Source: JAIPFM01 sp964494325 (GTDB lineage Bacteria > Planctomycetota > Phycisphaerae > Sedimentisphaerales > Anaerobacaceae). Taken from it: a stretch of 64,000 nucleotides of DNA. Both the position numbers and the translations under genes were made by a program. The stretch lies in the NCBI GenBank assembly GCA_964494325.1, contig CAZBTJ010000008.1, positions 1 through 64,000 on the forward strand, in the 5' to 3' direction. Positions 1 through 9,159 of the stretch are shown here, in pieces (position 1 is the stretch's first letter; every line of letters starts with the position of its first letter). The notes under the pieces are model-generated. The model was not told the origin of the DNA. It saw nothing but the letters and a program-made list of their open reading frames with translations, and did not search any database.

Positions 1-202
1 CACCGGCCTTGGGGAATTCGTCGTCATTGTCATTGGAATAGAGCAACATGGCTTTTCCAATACCCGACAGATTTGTACCACAGGTCATTCTAAATGCCAG
101 TTGGCGCACACGCGACAACGCAGGCATAAGAATACCCATCAACAGAGCGATGATTGCAATCACAACCAACAGCTCGACCAGTGTAAATCCTCTACGTTTC
201 AT
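1..202 (-). CDS. Prepilin-like protein, N-terminal part (cut by window edge)
   Basis: Only the first 67 codons lie in the window; the rest is left of base 1. The start ATG is at 200-202 with an AAAGGAG ribosome site about 9 bases upstream. The visible part begins MKRRGFTLVELLVV, the classic prepilin leader: basic residues, a Gly before the cleavage site, Phe-Thr-Leu and Glu at mature position 5, followed by a long hydrophobic helix. Such proteins are cut and N-methylated by prepilin peptidase and built into pseudopili or left as anchored exported proteins. The DNA of 1-202 matches 1543-1744 at 200 of 202 bases, so this is a second copy of the gene at 788-1744. Whether the rest is equally similar cannot be seen. 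Confidence 0.85.
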   Translation of the reverse strand, partial: MKRRGFTLVELLVVIAIIALLMGILMPALSRVRQLAFRMTCGTNLSGIGKAMLLYSNDNDDEFPKAG

Positions 203-717
203 AATAAAACTCCTTTCTCTGTCAGAACTCTCTGCGGCATAAATCGCTCTCAAGTCGTGTATGTTATAATAATGACCATGACATGAGGCACTCCATTCAC
301 AATGGAGTCCATAAAGGCGCACAGCTAGACGTGCGCAAAAATTGCCGCAAGAGTTTTCTCTCTGACAATAACTTGAGAGCGATAAACTAAACAAACTAAA
401 CTCTCGGGGGGGGGGCAAGATGAGATGACAGGAAGGCAGACACGCCCCAACAGATTGGTCACAACTTGGGCGTACCTAGCGCATAAAAACACGAATACCC
501 GCAGGGAAATAATCAAAGAAATGGAACGGAAGAAATGGAATAATAGCAAGAGGCAGAATAACTGCGGGATTTCCCTAGGTGATCATCTCATGAACAGTTT
601 TTTAACTTAAAAGACCTAAGGTATGTAACAATAGTATTCTAATGATAATGGCATTCTATAAATGTCTAATAAGTCTATGTGTAACCCTACGCTTTTAAAT
701 TTGATTTGTCAAGAATT
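203..717. other. Intergenic region with hairpins, no gene
   Basis: No credible gene is seen in these 515 bases between two minus-strand prepilin genes. The region upstream of the left copy holds several small inverted repeats: actccatt/aatggagt (290-308, 3-base loop), gcgcac/gtgcgc (317-336), and a 12-base pair tcgctctcaagt (244-255) with acttgagagcga (371-382). A run of ten G follows at 406-415. These may be leader or regulatory structures of the left gene; no convincing -35/-10 pair was found. Confidence 0.5.
406..415. repeat. Homopolymer of ten G
   Basis: Ten consecutive G residues lie about 200 bases upstream of the left prepilin start. Tracts of this length can slip during replication, so copy number may vary between cells; an effect on expression is only a possibility. 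Confidence 0.8.
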
Positions 718-719
718 AA

Positions 720-757
720 GAAAAAAAAAGCGGCATTGCTTTAAAAGCAATGCCGCT
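720..757 (-). terminator. Intrinsic terminator of the prepilin gene at 788-1744
   Basis: A 13-base perfect stem (729-741 with 745-757, loop of 3) is followed on the minus strand by a run of T (the A run at 720-729). It lies 30 bases downstream of the stop codon at 788, a typical Rho-independent terminator. Confidence 0.85.
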
Positions 758-787
758 GATTTGACGCAAAATCACGCTAGATAAAGC

Positions 788-1744
788 TTAGCGAGAGGGG
801 CCAGGTCCAGAAGAGGTACCACTACCACTGGTACCAGAGCCTTCGTTGAGCAGATAAGAATCCTTACGACTTTGGGGCGCGTTGGCAAAAGAGAATGCCA
901 CACCCGTGTAGTACATTGGATCGGTTTTTTGTATATTCTTCAGAGCAATCGTATAGATATTGTCCTGCTCTGTGGCACAGTAAGAACGTTTTTCCATAGC
1001 CACATGGCTATCCAGGAACAGCACATTCTGGCCTTCCAACTGATGAGCATCAGTGTTACCCACGCGAGCTTGTTCTGACGTGCCAACATGAGGATCTTCA
1101 TCAGGAATGAAGTTGGCCCATTGAAGCTCCTCATCACCACGATCATCAGGTGTCGTCATCCAAGGATTACGGTCAGCAGCCACAGCCATGGTCGGTTCAT
1201 GGGTGGTTGTCAGGGCATAATTGTTGAACGGATAATGATAGGAATAACTGCAGAATTCATACGTGGGAATACCAGTCCCGGGACCAAAGTCCCAGGCGTC
1301 TGCCAGTGTGAAATCTGCCTCCAGATCTATGGCGCCCACTTCAGCCAGTGTAAACTCGCGGGTTTCGCTCTCGCCCTTACACACAAACTGCTTGGGTGTT
1401 ACGTCTGAATACTTGACCAACATGTAGAAGTTGGAAGAAACAGTCGTTTTGCCTTCATTGTTGACGACACCAAAGGCCATTTGGCGTGTAGGAGCGGTCC
1501 ACAGAGCGCCAATGCCTTGAGGCACCCAAGTGTTAGTGCGGCCACCGGCCTTGGGGAATTCGTCGTCATTGTCATTGGAATAGAGCAACATGGCTTTTCC
1601 AATACCCGACAGATTTGTACCACAGGTCATTCTAAATGCCAGTTGGCGCACACGCGACAACGCAGGCATAAGAATACCCATCAACAGAGCGATGATTGCA
1701 ATCACAACCAACAGCTCGACTAGTGTAAAGCCTCTACGTTTCAT
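788..1744 (-). CDS. Prepilin-like protein with H-x10-D C-terminal motif
   Basis: 318 residues. Residues 1-30 form a type IV prepilin-like leader and hydrophobic helix (RRGFTLVELLVVIAIIALL). A Cys-Gly-Thr-Asn-Leu-Ser-Gly-Ile-Gly-Lys segment and an acidic NDNDDEFP stretch follow, a pattern familiar from the large prepilin-like families of Phycisphaerae. Near the C-terminus HQLEGQNVLFLDSHV matches the processing-associated H-x(9-10)-DG motif, with Ser in place of the usual Gly. The protein ends in a Gly/Ser/Thr-rich tail. The start is set by an AAGGAGAAG ribosome site just upstream. It is probably exported and membrane-anchored, but whether it forms a pseudopilus or has another surface role cannot be told. 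No secretion-machinery genes are nearby. Confidence 0.88.
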   Translation of the reverse strand: MKRRGFTLVELLVVIAIIALLMGILMPALSRVRQLAFRMTCGTNLSGIGKAMLLYSNDNDDEFPKAGGRTNTWVPQGIGALWTAPTRQMAFGVVNNEGKTTVSSNFYMLVKYSDVTPKQFVCKGESETREFTLAEVGAIDLEADFTLADAWDFGPGTGIPTYEFCSYSYHYPFNNYALTTTHEPTMAVAADRNPWMTTPDDRGDEELQWANFIPDEDPHVGTSEQARVGNTDAHQLEGQNVLFLDSHVAMEKRSYCATEQDNIYTIALKNIQKTDPMYYTGVAFSFANAPQSRKDSYLLNEGSGTSGSGTSSGPGPSR

Positions 1745-2188
1745 GTTCTTCTCCTTGAAAAAAGAGTGTCAAAGATTCGCTTACTTGACCTTCTATTAAC
1801 AGCCTACACAGACCATATAATAATAGAAAATAACACCTTCTACCTGGATTTGCAGCGAATCATTGCGCAAACAATAAGGTCAATTTACGCAAATCCATTA
1901 GATTTTTTTAGCTTGCACTGTCCAACCAAATAACGGGAATGGAACGTTTAAGTAACGGCCTCAATTCCATGACAAGCAGAAGGTTTGGAGGTATGAAGAA
2001 CTAGAATATGATAACTTGCTTATATAAAATGTAATCCAAAACCAACCTGTCACTGTATAATGCTACCCAAAGCCGAATACTTTGTCAAATTAATTTCGTC
2101 AAATGAATGAACAACCTTGAACTATTTCTGCAGTTTCCCTAAAATGCCTGCGCTTATTCGCTAATCGAGTCACCGGAAATCATACATA
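1745..2188. other. Intergenic region between divergent genes
   Basis: These 444 AT-rich bases separate the minus-strand prepilin gene from the plus-strand pyrophosphorylase gene and must carry both promoters. A perfect TATAAT occurs at 2055-2060 on the plus strand, but no good -35 sits at the right distance. No gene or repeat is seen. Confidence 0.4.
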
Positions 2189-3616
2189 ATGAGTACTAAA
2201 CAGGCCTTTGCACAGATTCGGACACAACTGAATACACACAACCAAGCCCATTTACTCCAGTTTTGGCCTTCGCTAAACAGTGAGGACCAGAATAAACTCA
2301 GCCAACAAATCGAGAATTTGAGCCTGGACCACCTGGATCAGTGGATAAATGAGTATATCCTAAATGATCACAGCGCCAAAATACCGACCCATTTTTCCCC
2401 GGCCCCTGCCTATCCATCGAATCCTGAAAAACCAGACATGCAGGAAAAGTATGCCAGGGCTTCGGTTTTGGGTGAAAAACTCCTGCGAGAAGGCAAGGTT
2501 GGCGCATTTGTCGTGGCAGGCGGACAGGGCACTCGACTCGGCTTTGATGGCCCAAAGGGCAACTACCCCATTAGTCCCATCAAACACAAGACTTTATTTC
2601 AGCTCTTTGCAGAGTCAATCCTCGCGACCTGTAAGAAATACAACACGCGCTGTCCCTGGTACATCATGACCAGCCCATTAAATGATGAGACCACCCAAAA
2701 AACGTTCAAATCGAACGGGTATTACGACCTGCCTGAAGAGGATGTCGTGATCTTCCAACAAGGGACATTACCCAACTTTGCCATGGACGGGCTTATTTTT
2801 TTGGCTGATAAGCACAGAATAGCCACCTCTCCGGATGGTCACGGCGGGAGCCTGAAGGCCCTGCACGAGAGCAACGCAGTGGACCACATGAAACATCGGG
2901 GTGTAGAATACCTTAGCTATTGGCAGGTAGACAATCCCTTAATCACCATTTTTGACCCGCTGTTTATAGGGTTGCACGTCATGGATGACTCTCAAATGTC
3001 TTCCAAAGCCCTTGTCAAGAGTGACCCCATGGAAAAAGTGGGCAATTTTTGCCTGGTCGATAACCACGTGACCGTGATCGAGTACAGCGACCTGCCTGAG
3101 AAAGAAGCCCTCAAAAAGAATCCGGACGGTTCACTGGCCTTTGAGTTGGGCAGTATTGGCATTCACTTGGTCAGCCGAACCTTTGTGGAGCAACTCAATG
3201 CCGGCGAATTCTCTCTACCATTCCACCGAGCCGTCAAAAGAATCCCCCATATCAATGCTGAGGGACAGTATGTGGCCCCCGCAGAGCCCAACGGCATCAA
3301 ACTTGAAACATTCGTGTTTGATGCCCTGCCCCTGGCCTCCCACTCCATGATCCTTGAGACAAAACGCAGTGAAGAATTTGGACCCGTTAAAAATGCCACG
3401 GGCGTAGACAGTGCTGAAACATCTAGAGAGATGATCATTGAAAGAGCCGCCATCTGGCTGGAATCTGCAGGGATCTTCGTCCCCAGGACAGATAGCGGAA
3501 AGGTTGATTGTCTACTCGAAATTGCCCCGTCATTCGCACTCAGCCCTCAAGACCTCAAGGCCAAACCCCATGAGATCCCTGAGATCAAGCCCGGGGATGC
3601 CCTGTATCTCAGTTGA
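2189..3616 (+). CDS. UDP-sugar (UDP-GlcNAc-like) pyrophosphorylase
   Basis: 475 residues of the UDPGP type 1 family, the eukaryote-like family that makes UDP-sugars from UTP and a sugar 1-phosphate. The nucleotide-binding signature GGQGTRLGFDGPKG begins near residue 111. PDGHGGSLKAL corresponds to the PNGNGG loop of UDP-N-acetylhexosamine pyrophosphorylases, and QVDNPLI near residue 246 matches the metal-binding VDN motif of those enzymes. The exact sugar (GlcNAc, GalNAc or glucose) cannot be read from this. The length is typical of the family. The gene stands alone and converges with the PIN/TRAM gene, with 5 bases between the stops. The ribosome site is weak. It is likely cytosolic, supplying cell-envelope or glycan precursors. 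Confidence 0.88.
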   Translation: MSTKQAFAQIRTQLNTHNQAHLLQFWPSLNSEDQNKLSQQIENLSLDHLDQWINEYILNDHSAKIPTHFSPAPAYPSNPEKPDMQEKYARASVLGEKLLREGKVGAFVVAGGQGTRLGFDGPKGNYPISPIKHKTLFQLFAESILATCKKYNTRCPWYIMTSPLNDETTQKTFKSNGYYDLPEEDVVIFQQGTLPNFAMDGLIFLADKHRIATSPDGHGGSLKALHESNAVDHMKHRGVEYLSYWQVDNPLITIFDPLFIGLHVMDDSQMSSKALVKSDPMEKVGNFCLVDNHVTVIEYSDLPEKEALKKNPDGSLAFELGSIGIHLVSRTFVEQLNAGEFSLPFHRAVKRIPHINAEGQYVAPAEPNGIKLETFVFDALPLASHSMILETKRSEEFGPVKNATGVDSAETSREMIIERAAIWLESAGIFVPRTDSGKVDCLLEIAPSFALSPQDLKAKPHEIPEIKPGDALYLS

Positions 3617-3621
3617 CAGGA

Positions 3622-4911
3622 CTAGTCATTACCTGACTCATCCGAAGGCGGGTTGTGGTCGCGTGTGGCACGTCGGCTGCTGTTGGAACGTCGTCGGTTT
3701 TGGGGCGATTGGCGCGGCGGCACAGGACGCGTATCGACAAATCCCTCGAACTTGCCAAAAATCATCTTGCCCGCTGAGGTCTGAAGAGAACTTGTCACGC
3801 TGATAGTTATGTCACGACCAATTTTATTACGAGCCCCTTCGATCACAACCATAGTTCCGTCCTCAAGATACCCAATGCCTTGATCAGATTCCTCACCGGG
3901 CTTGATGACCTTGATCTTCATGGGCTCACCAGGCAAGGCCACCACCTTCAACATGCTGGCCAGGTCATTGATATTCAAGACATCAACACCGCGAACCTGG
4001 GCCACCTTGCTTAGATTATAGTCCGTTGTCACCACGCGTCCGTTGTTGATCTTGGCAAAAGACACGATTTTCTGGTCTACGCCTCGCAATTCTTCAACTT
4101 CAGCAATCACGGAATCGTCAATTTCAACATCCATAACAGGGTCATTCTGCATCTTATTAAGAATATCCAGGCCCCGACGTCCCCGTTGACGTTTGAGTTT
4201 ATCCGCAGAATCTGCAATCAATTGGAGTTCGTTCAGCACAAAACGAGGCACCAGCACGGCCGCATCGAATAGCTTGTTTTGGCACAGGTCTGAAATACGT
4301 CCATCTACAATGGCCGATGTGTCGAGCACCAGAGGCCGCATGCCCTTGGTCTGTTTGGAAAACTCCACGTAGGGAATCACAAACCGCACATCGTCTTTGG
4401 TACGCATAATGATGCTGATCGTCAGATAACAGATGCAAATCGCCATCATCGTACGGATAGCCACCACCACATCCGAGGCCAGCCCCATACCCCAGGACTC
4501 ATTGATCATGTTCACCACATCGGCCAGGGCGCTACTGAGAAACAGTCCAACCAACAGGCCAAAAAATACACCGGCCAGGGCACCTAGCTTCTTTTTGGGC
4601 GTGAACACATCCAGCAGAAAAACCAGAATTGTCATACTCAAGCCCGTAAAAACCAAGGCGTTAAATCCTTTGTCCGGGTCCTCATTACGACCACTGCCGC
4701 TGGACGCAATTGGCCTGTACGACAGTCGCCTTTCTTCGTTGGCGTCTTGGACACCATTGGCATCCGAAGTCTCTGTGGTCGAAAGCGTCTGCTGCCCCTT
4801 GTCCAACTCACTGAGCCGGAATGCATGCCTGGACGCCTCTTTACTCACATAGGTAAACAATGCGGCCACAATAACAACCAGAAAAACACCACGAAACGCC
4901 CAGTTCAACAT
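3622..4911 (-). CDS. PIN/TRAM-domain membrane protein (YacL-like)
   Basis: 429 residues. Four hydrophobic segments lie in the first 170 residues (about 4-20, 88-104, 112-135 and 150-168). A cytoplasmic PIN domain begins with VLDTSAIVDGRI, whose Asp near residue 197 is the first acidic ligand of PIN nucleases, and later acidic residues (DQKIVSFA, TTDYNL) complete the usual set. A TRAM-like beta domain follows at about 335-395 (GIGYLEDGTMVVIEGARN), a putative RNA-binding module. The tail after residue 395 is basic and Ser/Arg/Asn-rich. This is the YacL architecture; the role is probably RNA-related, but the substrate is unknown. The start ATG follows AGGAGG at a spacing of 7. It is divergent from dnaA. 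Confidence 0.87.
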   Translation of the reverse strand: MLNWAFRGVFLVVIVAALFTYVSKEASRHAFRLSELDKGQQTLSTTETSDANGVQDANEERRLSYRPIASSGSGRNEDPDKGFNALVFTGLSMTILVFLLDVFTPKKKLGALAGVFFGLLVGLFLSSALADVVNMINESWGMGLASDVVVAIRTMMAICICYLTISIIMRTKDDVRFVIPYVEFSKQTKGMRPLVLDTSAIVDGRISDLCQNKLFDAAVLVPRFVLNELQLIADSADKLKRQRGRRGLDILNKMQNDPVMDVEIDDSVIAEVEELRGVDQKIVSFAKINNGRVVTTDYNLSKVAQVRGVDVLNINDLASMLKVVALPGEPMKIKVIKPGEESDQGIGYLEDGTMVVIEGARNKIGRDITISVTSSLQTSAGKMIFGKFEGFVDTRPVPPRQSPQNRRRSNSSRRATRDHNPPSDESGND

Positions 4912-5319
4912 GGCATGGCCTCCTTTTCAGGATTTAATTCGAATGATTATAATTTAGTTATGATACCGTTGCGAATTATACAGGGGCCTGTAAACCACTT
5001 CAACTGAATTACCCCTCTTCGCCATGGGGGACAAAATCAGATGATGTCACGAACCCCGTCCACAGCTTTTCCACAATGTCCACTTGCATCGTGTATAACG
5101 TGTTTACAAGATTTTTTTTTCGCGCGCAAAGCCAACAATGGCAACACTCTCAGAAAAGTGGAAAACAAAGAAGGCAAAACACAGTTGATTCATGGCCCAT
5201 TCTCAAGATAATAGGCTGCATTAGGATTGAGGGATTGATTTTAATCGGACTCTTTTGATTCGAACGATACTTCAGACGTTAGTGACCCGAAGGTAGTAAG
5301 CCAAACTTGGAGCAACTGA
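4912..5319. promoter_or_regulatory. Region upstream of dnaA with DnaA-box-like sites
   Basis: These 408 bases separate the divergent yacL-like gene and dnaA. Two 8-of-9 matches to DnaA boxes are visible: TTTTCCACA at 5067-5075 (plus) and TTATACACG at 5090-5098 (minus). A 7-of-9 match, TTATACAGG, lies at 4976-4984. An AT-rich stretch with a T run follows at about 5108-5120. A TATAAT on the minus strand (4946-4951) may be the -10 of the left gene. The region could be the replication origin or only the dnaA autoregulatory site. Confidence 0.5.
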
Positions 5320-6795
5320 ATGCAAGAAACAATCATGGATGAGAGTTCCATTGCAACCTCAACAACTATAGATGCGATTGAGCAGGCGTTGATGCGAAAG
5401 ATCGGGTCACAAAAGTTTCGCATATGGTTCAAGGATTCAGCCAGCATTACGCTTGACGATGGATATCTTAAAGTCGGCGTGCCAAACACATTTACGGCGC
5501 GTTGGATTGAAAACCACTTTCTAAAGGACCTTCAGGCGATCACCGAACGTGTCACTGGCCAATGTCACAAGGTCACGTTTTCGGTGTTGGCTTCCCCAAA
5601 TACCAGCCCTTCTGCCGCCACAGAGCAAACTTCAAGGATTATGCCAGTTCATACTGCCCCGGCAAACACAGCGTGGCCCAGGCCCAAACCAACCGCAAGG
5701 CAACCCAAACTACGTCTTGCATTGGATTCATTTGTTGTGGGCCAATCCAACGAACTGGCCTATAACGCTGCACAGGTGGTGATCAGAGAACAACATAGCC
5801 CATTCAATCCGCTGTTCATTCACGGAGGATATGGCGTGGGTAAAACCCATCTGCTGCAAGGTGTATGCAATGCAATTCGTCAGGTCAGACCCCATACACA
5901 ATGGATGTACCTCTCTGCCGAAGACTTTGCCAATCAATTTGTGCTGGCCTTAAAAACCAAGAAACTTGAAGCCTTTCGTCAACGCATGAGAAAGACAGAC
6001 CTGCTCGCCATTGACGATATCCACTTTCTGACAAACAAACCCTCAACCCAGGAAGAGTTTTTGCACACATTCAATACGATCAACCTTGCAGGCAAACAGG
6101 TGATCTTGGTGTCAGATGCAGCCCCCAAAAGCATCAAGCAGTTGTCTGACAAGCTGACCAACCGCTTTGTCTCGGGCATGGTCGTCAAGATTGATACACC
6201 CGATTTCACCACACGCTGTAAGATTTGTGAGCAATGTGCACTTACCATGGTCCCTACCACATACAAAGGTATGATGCCCAAAACCGATAAGACGCCGAAG
6301 CTACCCGAGAGTGTCATTCATTTTATTGCTCAGAACGTCAGGTCAAATGTTCGTGAATTAGAAGGTGCATTACTCAAGGTCATTGCGTTTTCAGCACTGC
6401 AAAACGGCCCGATTACGCTGGCCCTTGCCAAGGAAGTCCTGGCCGATCATGTGGAACGTTGTGACCCTGTGGTTCACCTTTCCAGTATTGAATCCTCTGT
6501 GGCTGAGTACTTTGGCACCACGCCTACGATTATCCATTCCGCCAAAAAAGACAAAACCGTGGCCATGGCACGTCACTTCAGTATGTATCTGGCGCGCAAA
6601 CATACAAAGATGTCATCCTCTGAAATTGGACGTCTTATGGGCAACAAAAACCACGCCACAGTACTGGTCGCCTGTAAGAAGGTGGAAGACATGGTACAGC
6701 GTGACGCAGAAATTCACTGGCGTGGCCCTGCAGGCAACAAGGTCTCCACCTCCAAAACCACCATCTTAGCACTGGAAAACAGTATCTCGCAATAA
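5320..6795 (+). CDS. dnaA: Chromosomal replication initiator DnaA
   Basis: 491 residues with all four DnaA domains. Domain I (about 20-95) carries the FRIWF and ARWIENHF motifs used for self-association and helicase loading. A Pro/Thr-rich linker (about 100-135) precedes the AAA+ domain, with Walker A GGYGVGKTHL near 169 and Walker B LLAIDDIHFL at 228-237. RSNVRELEGAL is the arginine/sensor region. The C-terminal DNA-binding domain includes GRLMGNKNHATVLVACKKV near 438, the family signature. GGAG lies 9 bases before the chosen ATG; an in-frame ATG five codons later is possible. DnaA binds DnaA boxes, opens the origin and often represses itself; candidate boxes lie about 220-250 bases upstream. 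No dnaN or gyrB neighbours it, as is often the case in planctomycetes. Confidence 0.97.
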   Translation: MQETIMDESSIATSTTIDAIEQALMRKIGSQKFRIWFKDSASITLDDGYLKVGVPNTFTARWIENHFLKDLQAITERVTGQCHKVTFSVLASPNTSPSAATEQTSRIMPVHTAPANTAWPRPKPTARQPKLRLALDSFVVGQSNELAYNAAQVVIREQHSPFNPLFIHGGYGVGKTHLLQGVCNAIRQVRPHTQWMYLSAEDFANQFVLALKTKKLEAFRQRMRKTDLLAIDDIHFLTNKPSTQEEFLHTFNTINLAGKQVILVSDAAPKSIKQLSDKLTNRFVSGMVVKIDTPDFTTRCKICEQCALTMVPTTYKGMMPKTDKTPKLPESVIHFIAQNVRSNVRELEGALLKVIAFSALQNGPITLALAKEVLADHVERCDPVVHLSSIESSVAEYFGTTPTIIHSAKKDKTVAMARHFSMYLARKHTKMSSSEIGRLMGNKNHATVLVACKKVEDMVQRDAEIHWRGPAGNKVSTSKTTILALENSISQ

Positions 6796-6913
6796 GATTT
6801 TTAGGCTTTTAGGCTGAAGGGTTTTGGTAATGGAGTTTCTGTTCACTTCTCCTAAAAACCGCCTCCTGAACATTTGCTGCTGAAAGCTGACAGCTGAGTG
6901 CTGAATGCTGTTT
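6796..6913. repeat. Intergenic repeat-rich spacer between dnaA and acylphosphatase
   Basis: The spacer between two converging genes contains the tandem word tttttaggc/ttttaggc, a partly complementary cctaaaaacc, and a series of ctga/gctg words (gctgctgaaagctgacagct and gtgctgaatgctg, about 6870-6910). This resembles the short palindromic filler seen in other gaps of the window (18218-18306, 51441-51517). A piece of the same wording (agctaacagctgagg) recurs at about 49618-49632. Confidence 0.45.
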
Positions 6914-7189
6914 TCAATATCTTATTCGAAAATCGAAGTGCCTTGGGTCTGGTGTGATCTCGGTGACTTTCACTTCGCGAATTGACCGCCCATAGTATTC
7001 TAGTATTTCATCAATATATTGCTGAACGTCTGACAGGGAACCTTGGGCGAACATTTCAACAGATCGATCCGGCAGGTTGCGCACAAACCCTGATATGTCA
7101 TACCGTCCTGCCATACGATGCACGGTATAACGAAATCCAACGCCCTGTACACAACCTATAAAAACCAATCTTTTGGCCTTGTCGTTCAT
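6914..7189 (-). CDS. acyP: Acylphosphatase
   Basis: 91 residues, the usual length for this small cytosolic enzyme, which hydrolyses acyl phosphates such as 1,3-bisphosphoglycerate or carbamoyl phosphate. The signature CVQGVGFRYTV carries the phosphate-binding Arg20, and GFVRNLPDRSVE carries the catalytic Asn38; the C-terminus FDFRIRY fits the last beta strand. No strong ribosome site precedes the ATG. It converges with dnaA and is divergent from the membrane protein gene to its right. Confidence 0.93.
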   Translation of the reverse strand: MNDKAKRLVFIGCVQGVGFRYTVHRMAGRYDISGFVRNLPDRSVEMFAQGSLSDVQQYIDEILEYYGRSIREVKVTEITPDPRHFDFRIRY

Positions 7190-7293
7190 TTTTGTGACGG
7201 TCTAAATGATTATGGTTGACGGGTTCACCAAGAACATTATGCTCTTGACCATTGAATAAACATCATAACCTAGCCCATCCCAAGGTTCAAGAC

Positions 7294-9159
7294 ATGACTG
7301 AGCGTCATACTAAAAAACATCAAATAGAACGCATGCTGACCCATCCCACCTGGCCTATTGCCATGGCCCTGCTGGCTATGGTGACATGCCTGCCCACACT
7401 CTGGTCTGGCCTGTTTAATGACGATTTTTTACAGCGTGCTGAACTCATGGCCCCAAATCAATCGCACCAGGCGCTGGCTCAAGTCGGCCTGGATGTCAAT
7501 GAACCGGGCGATCTTGGCACCTGCCTGTCCAAACTGTTTGTGGCAGTCGGCCCCAGTAAAAATCGGACAGCCCTGCTCAACTACGGGGCCTTACCGTGGT
7601 GGACCGGCCCCCAGTACAAAGTGGCTTTGTTTCGTCCCCTGGCCACATTGACCCACTGGATCGATTCTCACTGGCTTGGTGACAGTCTCCTCTGGATGCA
7701 CGCACACAATGTGATCTGGTTAGGTCTCATCCTGCTGATGTCAGGTGTCATCTACAGAACATTGATGCCTGCGAGCCTGGCTGTAGCGGGGCTGGGTCTG
7801 TTCTTTCTGGCCATTGACAGCAACCATTACTTCCCCACAATGTGGATTGCCAACCGAAATCAACTTCTGGCCTTGTTTTTTGCCCTGGTAAGCCTCTTTC
7901 TTCATCACCAGTGGCGAATCAAAACCGACGCCTATGCTGCCGTATTATCCACCTGTGCACTGCTCGCATCCTTGCTTTCTGCAGAGGGTGGTGTCGCCAC
8001 ATTTGCCTTTATTTTTGCCTATGCCCTGTGCCTTGATCCAGGCCCGCGACTGAAACGCCTGATCAGCCTGCTGCCCAGTATTGCTCTGATTATTCTGTGG
8101 CGTCTGGCCTACAGTCATTACGGCTATGGCGCTCAAGGGGGTGGTTTCTACTTTGACCCCGCAGGGCAGCCCGTGGCATTTGTCCAGGCAGCACTCCAGC
8201 GCAGCGCCTTTCTTCTGGCAGGTCAATGGTATACCATTCCCCCGGACCTGTTTGCCTTCATCCATGACACAGCGCGATGGCCCTACAGCTTGACGCTGTG
8301 GGCACTTCTGGTTGTGGCTTTTTTCATGTGCCTCCCACTCCTTCGCCACGACCGGACAGCCCGCTTCTGGTGCGTGGCCATGTGCGTCGCTATTGTGCCG
8401 GTCTGTGCGGCAGTGCCCATGGGACGCAATCTCCTGTTTGCCTCCATCGCGGGATTTGGACTCATTGCCCAATTTATCCATGGGGTCCTGACTAAGGCCA
8501 GTTGGCTGCCCAGGGCCAAGGCCTGGAAATGGCTCGTTTACCTCACAGCCTGGGTATTGATTGCGCTGCATGGCCTGGTCAGTTTGGGCCTCACAACCTG
8601 CATGCCCAAGATCGCACGCCATATGATCGTCAAGATGAATGCCACATGTGACCTCAATCTTGCCAATCATCAAAACAATCAAACCCTGGTGATTATCAAT
8701 GCCCCCAACCCGGCATCCATGATTTACGTGCCCTACAAACAGGCCCTCACAAAACAACCTCTACCTGCAGCAATCCACATACTCGCCCCGGCCTATGGCG
8801 CATTGCAGGTGTCTCGCCCCGACAATCGAAGCCTTCGCCTAAAGGCCCTGGAAGCGAGCCTCCTGACTTGCCCCCCCACTTCCAAGCTTGAAATGGTCCA
8901 TCTTTATCGACATTTGAGCGATTTCAGACAAGCCCAGGACCGGCTGACACCGGGCAAACCCATACAAATAGGAAATTTGAGCATCACCGTGGAATCCATA
9001 GACCCTCAAGGGCATCCCATCGAAATCCTGTGTCGATTCAGCCAGCCCCTGGAACAATCCGCACAAACATGGGTCACATGGAGCTGGTCTCTCAAACAGT
9101 ACCAACCTTTTGCCCTGCCCGCCATAGGAGACGTGGTCACCGTGAAGGGACCCAATTAA
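7294..9159 (+). CDS. Polytopic membrane protein, possible GT-C-type glycosyltransferase
   Basis: 621 residues from the ATG chosen here; a TTG 14 codons upstream (7252) is an alternative. After a basic start come about ten hydrophobic segments up to about residue 430, then a soluble C-terminal domain of roughly 170 residues. After the first helix, in the first periplasmic loop, is NDDF, where GT-C enzymes (ArnT/PMT type) keep catalytic acidic residues. This suggests transfer of a lipid-linked sugar, but no specific family was recognised. Planctomycetes carry many such proteins. A C-run of about seven lies at 8871-8877. No operon partner is evident. Confidence 0.7.
   Translation: MTERHTKKHQIERMLTHPTWPIAMALLAMVTCLPTLWSGLFNDDFLQRAELMAPNQSHQALAQVGLDVNEPGDLGTCLSKLFVAVGPSKNRTALLNYGALPWWTGPQYKVALFRPLATLTHWIDSHWLGDSLLWMHAHNVIWLGLILLMSGVIYRTLMPASLAVAGLGLFFLAIDSNHYFPTMWIANRNQLLALFFALVSLFLHHQWRIKTDAYAAVLSTCALLASLLSAEGGVATFAFIFAYALCLDPGPRLKRLISLLPSIALIILWRLAYSHYGYGAQGGGFYFDPAGQPVAFVQAALQRSAFLLAGQWYTIPPDLFAFIHDTARWPYSLTLWALLVVAFFMCLPLLRHDRTARFWCVAMCVAIVPVCAAVPMGRNLLFASIAGFGLIAQFIHGVLTKASWLPRAKAWKWLVYLTAWVLIALHGLVSLGLTTCMPKIARHMIVKMNATCDLNLANHQNNQTLVIINAPNPASMIYVPYKQALTKQPLPAAIHILAPAYGALQVSRPDNRSLRLKALEASLLTCPPTSKLEMVHLYRHLSDFRQAQDRLTPGKPIQIGNLSITVESIDPQGHPIEILCRFSQPLEQSAQTWVTWSWSLKQYQPFALPAIGDVVTVKGPN

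Noticed and set aside
7945..8757. 270-residue ORF on the minus strand opposite the membrane protein gene
   Set aside because: Antisense shadow of a clearly membrane-protein coding frame; composition rich in Gln, His and Gly without a recognisable domain.
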